Shown here piece after piece: positions 61,701 to 64,000 of a DNA stretch of 64,000 nucleotides (its first letter is position 1; each line of letters opens with the position of its first letter). Source of the DNA: Dimorphilus gyrociliatus (Eukaryota > Annelida > Polychaeta > Dinophilidae); assembly GCA_904063045.1 (NCBI GenBank), contig CAJFCJ010000004.1, positions 985,713 to 1,049,712 on the forward strand, written 5' to 3'. Under the pieces are notes generated by a model. It was not told the DNA's origin, did no database searches, and saw only the letters and a program-made list of their open reading frames with translations. A program made the position numbers and the translations under genes.

Positions 61701-64000
61701 AATTACAAATCTAATGAATTGGAGAATATTAGAGCGCACTCAGATGGCGAACGTTTAGAGACTGAAAGTAACATCGATGTTTTAACAGACCGTGTTGAAA
61801 CTTCAAGTGAAAAAAGGACTGTACATATTGCTCGTGAAACCAATATTTCAGCAGAAATTGAACACACCAAGAGTCTCGAAAATTTACAAAAGTGCATAAA
61901 ATCTATAACAGAAAATCTTTCAAGTCAAAGAGAAACCGTTTATGTAGAAACATTCATTGTTCGAGATCAAATGAATAGACATGATGAAGTCATACCAGAG
62001 AGGCCATCAAGTGAGCTGGAAGAGAGACAACCTGATTCAGATAACTCGACAGAAAAGCAAACTGAAATCTTCCAGAACAACAGAATTTATTCAACAGAAG
62101 ATTCTGGTGTTGATCAACCAAGTGAGGAGTATCTTAGTGGACCAATAACTAATGCAAGCCAATCCAGCTGCGAACAGATACGAGGAGAAGTTGGTAGAAC
62201 TTCAAACGAAAACTTGCAAACAGTTGTACCAGAAATAAGGGAGATCATCGCTGTTGATGATTGTACTATACAGTCATCAGTTGCTAGAAATGAAGATGCC
62301 GGATTGATTACAATTCCACTCAATCTACAACAAAGAGCATCTTCCATGGATCAAATCTCCCAAACAGATCATGAAATACTAGGTAATTCCATTTCAACTC
62401 AAACTGGTTTTGACGAGACCGTTGCGCCAAGACAAACTTCGTCAACTATAGATCTAATACAAGAGGAAAGAAACGACCTAAGCGTTTCAGAGAATCTTGG
62501 ACTCTCAGTTGATGATTCTTGTCAGACTATATTGACATATCCTCCATCATTCGAATCATCAACCCAACTACAATTAATCGATCCATTTTTGGAGTATGTA
62601 GGAGAAGAAAATCGACATTTATTACATTATATTCAATATTCAAAAGAAAGAAAAGAAGAAACTTTACATAGGAAAAAGAATCATTTATATTTAGAAACAG
62701 AGTGGGAATCGAGTAAGTCAAGCGAAGTCCTCCCATTAGATTCATTTTTCTTGGAAGAAAATTCTCCCAGAGAACGTTCGAATTCAATGAATGAGCATTT
62801 GCTAGAAATCAACCTGAATCGAAATTCAAATGTTATAAGTGGTGTTGAAATTAGTTCAATTGAATTGTACGAAATTTTGTCAAGATCGTCCGATAGTGAT
62901 AATGTTGAAGATATTATCGCTTGTAATTCAGATATATCTACAAGTTTACTTGAGCAAATACGGCTAGCAAAAGACGCTCTAACAAAAGCAATAAAATACA
63001 AACCAACGAATGAACTAGTAATGAAAGGTTCAATTACACCAAATGTTCCAGTAATAACTTTATATTTAGAGAAGGACGATAAAATGAACGACTATCCAGA
63101 AATAATTGACGACGTTATTGAAGACCAGGAGATAGTCGAAGATGTACACTCCGATTTAGAGGGAGAGATTCACCCTTATTCCTTTAACGAAACAAGGAGC
63201 AACATACCCTTCCTCTCAGATTACTCTGGTGATTCCAAATCACCAAAGTCGTATCGTTCAGAGGAACGAATATATACTCAAGACTACAAACCAAGTGAAT
63301 TACCAGACGATAGCATATCTTCAGTGGGGACAGATGAACTTGTTGCTCAAGCTAAAAGTAGCTTCAGCGAAGAAGCTATTTGCTCGTTTGAAACTTTTAG
63401 CTCGGAAAATGAAGCCATCAGTCCCCCACTTAGTACAACGAAACAAAGCTGGGGATCTCTTCATGCCGTTAAAGAAATGAAAGACGAGAGCATTGAAACT
63501 GATGACGAATTAGAAAGATTACGCTTGGAGAGGGAAAGAATCACAACTATGCTCTCGAAAGATATTTTACCATCGACCTCTCAAGTAGAACTTGCTGAAG
63601 CACAATTGCACTATGTACTGGGCCAAACTGATACACTTCTACAAGCTTTAGATCGGGATGACGACGATGATTCGGCTTTAGAAGATGTATTAGTCGGATT
63701 TAAAACTCCCGAAAAAGATCTGGAAAATATAAACGAGGACTTTCAAAAGAAGTTTAGAGATGAACTTGTTGAAGAGAAACAAGGTATTGAGGACAAAATC
63801 TGTAAATTAGAGACGAAACAAAAACATAAAGAAAGAGCAAGACTGGAGGATGAAATAGCTATGTTAGAAAGAGAAGAGAAAAGACGAACTACAAGACCTT
63901 TTCCAGTTAAAAGTGGAAAGCTAGAGAGATCAGCTCAAATCAACGCTTTTAAAATGGAAAGATTATTAGAAAATTCAAGCTTCGAAAGAAAACGCTTTGT
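11203..64000 (+). CDS. STARD9: Giant STARD9/KIF16A-type kinesin-3 (3' end beyond the window)
   Basis: Twenty-five exons join in phase: 11203-11249, 11322-11391, 11739-11852, 19121-19237, 19298-19330, 19408-19487, 19697-19800, 19975-20117, 20176-20347, 20412-20558, 20627-20724, 20781-20861, 20957-21022, 24156-24227, 24462-24717, 24982-25202, 25265-25392, 26023-26043, 26481-26522, 30026-30427, 31058-31344, 31405-31760, 31864-31950, 32236-32462, 32549 to the window end. This gives 11,607 full codons so far. Order: N-terminal kinesin motor (1-375), neck (376-448), FHA domain (about 495-605), Ser-rich linker, coiled coils (about 680-900), then an acidic disordered tail. The motor loop insert, the FHA wording ([10 protein letters not shown]) and the distal segment at 63507 all point to STARD9 rather than KIF16B. 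Vertebrate STARD9 is a mitotic, centrosome-linked kinesin of about 4,700 aa ending in a START lipid-binding domain; that domain is not in the window. Orthology is strong for motor and FHA; function is inferred. Confidence 0.9.
11392..11738 (+). other. Kinesin intron 2
   Basis: 347 bp, T-rich towards the acceptor. Nothing else is recognisable. Confidence 0.8.
12335..12400. repeat. (TC)n microsatellite
   Basis: About 55 bp of TC dinucleotides ending in a short GTGTGT run. It produces a spurious Leu/Ser-repeat reading frame. Confidence 0.95.
14500..15270. other. Intronic island of raised GC content
   Basis: Visibly less AT-rich than the rest of intron 3, with CpG-containing words (CGCGCG near 14892, GTCGTCGAC near 14848). 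It has two CAGCTG E-boxes (14838-14843, 14952-14957), a 13-bp inverted repeat and a C10 run. No coding frame or RNA family is recognisable. It could be an enhancer, a transcribed element or an old insertion. Confidence 0.4.
14926..15001. repeat. 13-bp inverted repeat with 50-bp spacer
   Basis: TTTGGGCAAACAT (14926-14938) is the exact reverse complement of ATGTTTGCCCAAA (14989-15001). The spacer carries a CAGCTG box. It may be a paired binding site or the remnant of a small inverted-repeat element. Confidence 0.55.
16681..16737. repeat. (GA)n microsatellite
   Basis: GA dinucleotide run of about 45 bp in kinesin intron 3, with a GATA-like start. It accounts for the Ser/Leu repeat seen in the minus-strand frame. 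Confidence 0.95.
18004..18075 (+). tRNA. tRNA-Trp (anticodon CCA)
   Basis: A 72-nt, intron-less cloverleaf. The acceptor stem pairs GACTCCG with CGGGGTC (one T:G pair), with discriminator A at 18075. The D arm contains TGGCGCAACGGTAGCG, which serves as A box. The anticodon loop is CTCCAGA with CCA at 18036-18038. The T arm holds GTTCAAATC (B box). A run of six T follows at 18082. It lies within intron 3 of the kinesin gene on the same strand. All stems pair, so it looks functional and not SINE-derived. The 3' CCA is not encoded, as usual for eukaryotes. Confidence 0.97.
18082..18087 (+). terminator. RNA polymerase III terminator (T6)
   Basis: Six consecutive T starting 7 bp after the tRNA-Trp gene, followed by a second T-rich stretch. 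This is the standard Pol III stop signal. Confidence 0.85.
21461..22466 (-). CDS. FAXC: FAXC-like membrane-anchored GST-fold protein
   Basis: Four minus-strand exons: 22399-22466, 21920-22337, 21754-21868, 21461-21687; 828 nt, 275 aa, all junctions GT/AG and in phase. Residues 2-22 form a hydrophobic N-terminal segment ([21 protein letters not shown] minus its last residue) that suits a membrane anchor. Next come a thioredoxin-like N-domain ([21 protein letters not shown], with the cis-Pro-type PWI site) and an all-helical GST C-domain ([16 protein letters not shown], then [17 protein letters not shown]). This matches the failed-axon-connections/metaxin-like family. Human FAXC is about 409 aa and has a long acidic C-terminal tail that is absent here. 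The whole gene lies in kinesin intron 13 on the opposite strand. Fly fax acts in axon development; the biochemical role is unsettled. The exact orthology (FAXC or another metaxin-like branch) is uncertain. Confidence 0.85.
22467..24155. other. Kinesin intron 13, promoter side of the FAXC-like gene
   Basis: No exon is recognisable. This AT-rich stretch must contain the promoter of the FAXC-like gene (reading leftwards) and the acceptor of kinesin exon 14 (T-rich tract ending TTCAG at 24155). No clear TATA or other core element was identified. Confidence 0.6.
24462..25202 (+). other. STARD9: FHA domain exons (15 and 16) of the kinesin
   Basis: Residues about 495-605. [10 protein letters not shown] begins the domain, then [14 protein letters not shown], a VNG turn, and [10 protein letters not shown] followed by [16 protein letters not shown] domains of kinesin-3 motors act in dimerisation and motor regulation, or bind phosphothreonine. 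The usual phosphopeptide-binding Arg-Ser pair of canonical FHA domains is not obvious, as in other kinesin-3 FHA domains. The closest wording I know is human STARD9. Confidence 0.88.
25265..25392 (+). other. STARD9: Exon 17 of the kinesin, with an unusual acceptor
   Basis: Encodes a Ser-rich linker ([14 protein letters not shown], then [10 protein letters not shown]). The previous frame hits a stop within the 62-bp intron, so splicing is needed. The only acceptor that keeps the frame is AAAAAG at 25263-25264, which lacks a pyrimidine tract. The exon is otherwise convincing. Confidence 0.65.
25393..26022 (+). other. Kinesin intron 17
   Basis: 630 bp, AT-rich, with a pyrimidine-rich stretch around 25805-25900. 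Nothing else is recognisable. Confidence 0.75.
26023..26043 (+). other. STARD9: 21-nt microexon 18
   Basis: Flanked by strong sites (acceptor TTTAACAG, donor TTG/GTAAGT). Together with flanking bases it encodes GPSWNNF(W/C). It starts and ends in phase 2, so skipping it keeps the reading frame. Confidence 0.7.
26044..26480 (+). other. Kinesin intron 18
   Basis: 437 bp, AT-rich; only the T-rich acceptor tract of exon 19 is recognisable. Confidence 0.75.
26481..26522 (+). other. STARD9: 42-nt exon 19, also a phase-neutral cassette
   Basis: Encodes [13 protein letters not shown] plus split codons. The acceptor is a long T tract ending TTTTTTTAG and the donor is TTTTAG/GTAAGC. Phase 2 at both ends, so it can be included or skipped without a frame change. 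Confidence 0.75.
27804..27873. promoter_or_regulatory. Cluster of three CACGTG E-boxes (candidate internal promoter)
   Basis: CACGTG occurs at 27804-27809, 27825-27830 and 27868-27873. The first reads CACGTGAC and the second TCACGTG, which fit the bHLH-zip (USF/Myc/TFE/MITF) consensus. A TATATTTTA stretch lies between the first two. The cluster is 190-260 bp upstream of an ATG exon, in the place of a promoter. Confidence 0.55.
28061..28167 (+). CDS. STARD9: Alternative first coding exon (motor-less isoform)
   Basis: ATG at 28061 opens 35 codons plus two bases (start [18 protein letters not shown]) and ends at a donor AAAAG/GTATAT. The end phase (2) is exactly what exon 20 at 30026 needs; exon 19 ends in the same phase. 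An in-frame TAA at 28046-28048 and the absence of a pyrimidine tract argue for a first exon rather than an internal one. The resulting protein would lack motor and FHA but keep the coiled coils and giant tail. The N-terminus is strongly basic with two cysteines, which could bind membrane or be palmitoylated. It might instead belong to a separate tail-only gene sharing the 3' exons. Confidence 0.6.
30026..31950 (+). other. STARD9: Coiled-coil and basic exons 20-23
   Basis: Exon 20 (30026-30427) starts with a charged helix, then [18 protein letters not shown] and a leucine-spaced stretch ([15 protein letters not shown]), ending with a Ser/Thr-rich part. Exon 21 (31058-31344) opens with a basic patch [11 protein letters not shown] that resembles a nuclear localisation signal, then a Glu/Arg coiled coil. 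Exon 22 (31405-31760) is mixed polar and ends with the basic run [16 protein letters not shown]. Exon 23 (31864-31950) is short. The order motor, FHA, coils, long tail agrees with kinesin-3 layout. Confidence 0.8.
30428..31057 (+). other. Kinesin intron 20
   Basis: 630 bp, extremely AT-rich. Only the splice sites are recognisable. Confidence 0.8.
31951..32235 (+). other. Kinesin intron 23
   Basis: 285 bp, AT-rich, acceptor TGATTCAG. It is followed by exon 24 (32236-32462), an acidic Ser/Asp-rich piece, and an 86-bp intron before the giant exon. Confidence 0.8.
32549..64000 (+). CDS. STARD9: Giant coding exon (at least 31.45 kb) encoding the acidic tail
   Basis: Acceptor CCTCATAG at 32548, then a single open frame (codons starting at 32550, 32553 and so on) to the last base of the window, residues 1125-11607. 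I read many sections in this frame, including both ends, and found no stop. The product is rich in Glu, Ser, Asp, Lys and Thr with few hydrophobic residues, so mostly intrinsically disordered. Parts in order: unique acidic sequence (32.5-36.9 kb), 46-aa repeats (36.9-39.8 kb), unique sequence with PP1-type motifs (40-45 kb), 213-aa repeats (45.3-48.4 kb), mixed sequence, second 213-aa array (55.0-59.95 kb), then a less repetitive end with a conserved coil (63.5 kb). Codon periodicity is kept through all duplications, since spacings are multiples of three. An unseen small intron is possible but not needed. Confidence 0.92.
36900..39790 (+). repeat. STARD9: Tandem array of about 21 copies of a 138-bp (46-aa) coding repeat
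   Basis: A recurring core reads [27 protein letters not shown], then SK.TDETEEY. Anchoring on the AAG of the IKSG core gives starts at 36969, 37107, 37245, 37383, then after one copy shortened by 36 bp 37623, 37761, 37899 and so on to 39693, always 138 bp apart. Central copies are nearly identical and outer ones degenerate, a common pattern in unequal exchange. Some neighbours match best five units (690 bp) apart. No known domain is recognised; the unit is acidic and probably disordered, with regular Ser/Thr-Asp/Glu sites. Confidence 0.93.
43059..43073 (+). other. RVxF-type motif KVVHF
   Basis: Encoded at residues about 4628-4632 within [13 protein letters not shown]. Matches [KR]-x-V-x-F, the PP1 docking consensus. 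A single match has low specificity. Confidence 0.35.
43635..43649 (+). other. RVxF-type motif RVVNF
   Basis: Encoded within [14 protein letters not shown] second match to the PP1 docking consensus, 576 bp after the first, in unique sequence outside the repeats. Confidence 0.35.
44080..44520 (+). other. Cluster of basic phosphosite-like motifs
   Basis: A part of the tail less acidic than its surroundings, with RRLSLQD, RRDSYES, RSASAD and RQSRSLEN in about 100 residues. These resemble basophilic kinase or 14-3-3 sites. It lies directly before the KRVSW motif. Confidence 0.4.
44523..44537 (+). other. PP1 docking motif KRVSW
   Basis: Encoded at residues about 5116-5120 in [12 protein letters not shown]. 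This closely fits the strongest form of the PP1-binding RVxF motif (basic residues before, acidic after). It is the best of three such motifs within 1.5 kb. Confidence 0.55.
45300..48420 (+). repeat. STARD9: Array 1 of a 639-bp (213-aa) coding repeat, five copies
   Basis: Anchoring on the GAT of the QDSSIN core gives 45738, 46377, 47016, 47661 and 48300: spacings of 639, 639, 645 and 639 bp. The unit reads roughly [19 protein letters not shown](I/V)T, then [30 protein letters not shown], and [12 protein letters not shown] partial internal copy of the core sits at 47124. The first two copies are identical over about 358 bp (45596-45954 and 46235-46593). It is acidic and has no recognised fold. 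Confidence 0.92.
48640..48935 (+). repeat. Block X, copy 1 of a near-identical 296-bp segment
   Basis: Follows array 1 and recurs at 56743-57038 with an offset of 8103 bp, a multiple of three. Nearly every base agrees; the few changes include TCG/GCG and one A/G near the end. Encodes part of the tail around [17 protein letters not shown]. Confidence 0.9.
51948..52331 (+). repeat. Block Y, copy 1 of a near-identical segment (about 345 bp)
   Basis: Recurs at 61083-61469, offset 9135 bp (a multiple of three). Identical apart from a few bases (for example CACATATCT versus CAAATAGCT) for about 345 bp, then divergent in an Asp/Asn-rich end ([10 protein letters not shown]). Confidence 0.9.
52936..52976 (+). 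repeat. Poly-Asn microsatellite inside the coding exon
   Basis: A run of AAT/AAC codons giving N-rich sequence with eight consecutive Asn at 52953-52976. A likely length-variable coding microsatellite. Confidence 0.85.
54960..59950 (+). repeat. STARD9: Array 2 of the 213-aa repeat, seven copies with a 2.65-kb higher-order unit
   Basis: Anchors at 55254, 55884, 56523, 57903, 58542, 59181 and 59823: mostly 639-bp steps (630, 639, [1380], 639, 639, 642). The 1380-bp gap holds block X copy 2. Copies three apart match best: 55150-56340 is nearly the same as 57800-58990, an offset of 2649-2658 bp, so a multi-copy segment was duplicated as one piece. The unit is homologous to array 1. Confidence 0.9.
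56743..57038 (+). repeat. Block X, copy 2
   Basis: Near-identical to 48640-48935. Here it sits between copies three and four of array 2, breaking the regular 639-bp spacing. Confidence 0.9.
61083..61469 (+). repeat. Block Y, copy 2
   Basis: Near-identical to 51948-52331. It follows array 2 just as copy 1 follows array 1, so the order array-X-Y is kept in both halves. Confidence 0.9.
63507..63651 (+). other. STARD9: STARD9-like conserved coil near the C-terminus
   Basis: Residues about 11444-11491: [18 protein letters not shown], then [19 protein letters not shown]. This resembles, from memory, a segment shortly before the START domain of vertebrate STARD9. Its rising Leu/Ile content contrasts with the acidic tail. 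From 63730 to the window end the chain continues as a charged coiled coil (Glu/Lys/Arg-rich). The START domain is expected just downstream. Confidence 0.65.

Noticed and set aside
57748-61758. Short plus-strand frames within the giant exon
   Set aside because: All are in the same alternative frame and are Lys/Ile-rich shadows of the main coding frame.

Overview
This window is animal (metazoan) nuclear DNA: AT-rich, with intron-split genes, GT/AG splice sites, a nuclear-type tRNA and three protein families typical of animals (a synaptotagmin-14/16-like protein, a FAXC-like GST-fold protein and a giant STARD9/KIF16A-type kinesin-3). Nothing fixes the phylum. STARD9 is, to my knowledge, absent from flies and nematodes, so a non-ecdysozoan invertebrate is my best guess, at low confidence.

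Layout. 371-9650 (+): a complete 12-exon synaptotagmin-14/16-like gene of 502 aa with a ~6 kb first intron. 9651-11202: intergenic. 11203 to beyond 64000 (+): a giant kinesin-3 gene whose C-terminus lies outside the window. Its motor is spread over 11203-20861, the FHA domain over 24462-25202, coiled-coil and basic exons over 30026-31950, and the rest is one coding exon from 32549 to the window end (at least 31.45 kb, over 10,480 codons). Two units sit inside its introns: a tRNA-Trp(CCA) at 18004-18075 (same strand) and a complete 4-exon FAXC-like gene at 21461-22466 (opposite strand).

The kinesin gene is the exciting object. With the exons I can join, the protein already has about 11,607 residues (roughly 1.3 MDa), far larger than human STARD9 (about 4,700 aa). 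Its tail is acidic, Ser/Glu-rich and built by repeated internal duplication: about 21 tandem 46-aa repeats (36.9-39.8 kb), two arrays of a 213-aa repeat (45.3-48.4 kb, five copies; 55.0-59.95 kb, seven copies), and two pairs of nearly identical blocks lying 8.1 and 9.1 kb apart in the same order. A STARD9-like coiled-coil segment appears at 63.5 kb, so the START domain should lie just downstream of the window.

A second start for the same gene is supported. A small exon (28061-28167) begins with ATG, ends in the splice phase that fits exon 20, and is preceded by three CACGTG boxes within 70 bp. It would give a motor-less, FHA-less isoform with a short basic, cysteine-containing N-terminus. Upstream, two short exons (21 and 42 nt) are phase-neutral cassettes. 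All exon joins were read by eye from splice signals and phase; no transcript evidence was available.
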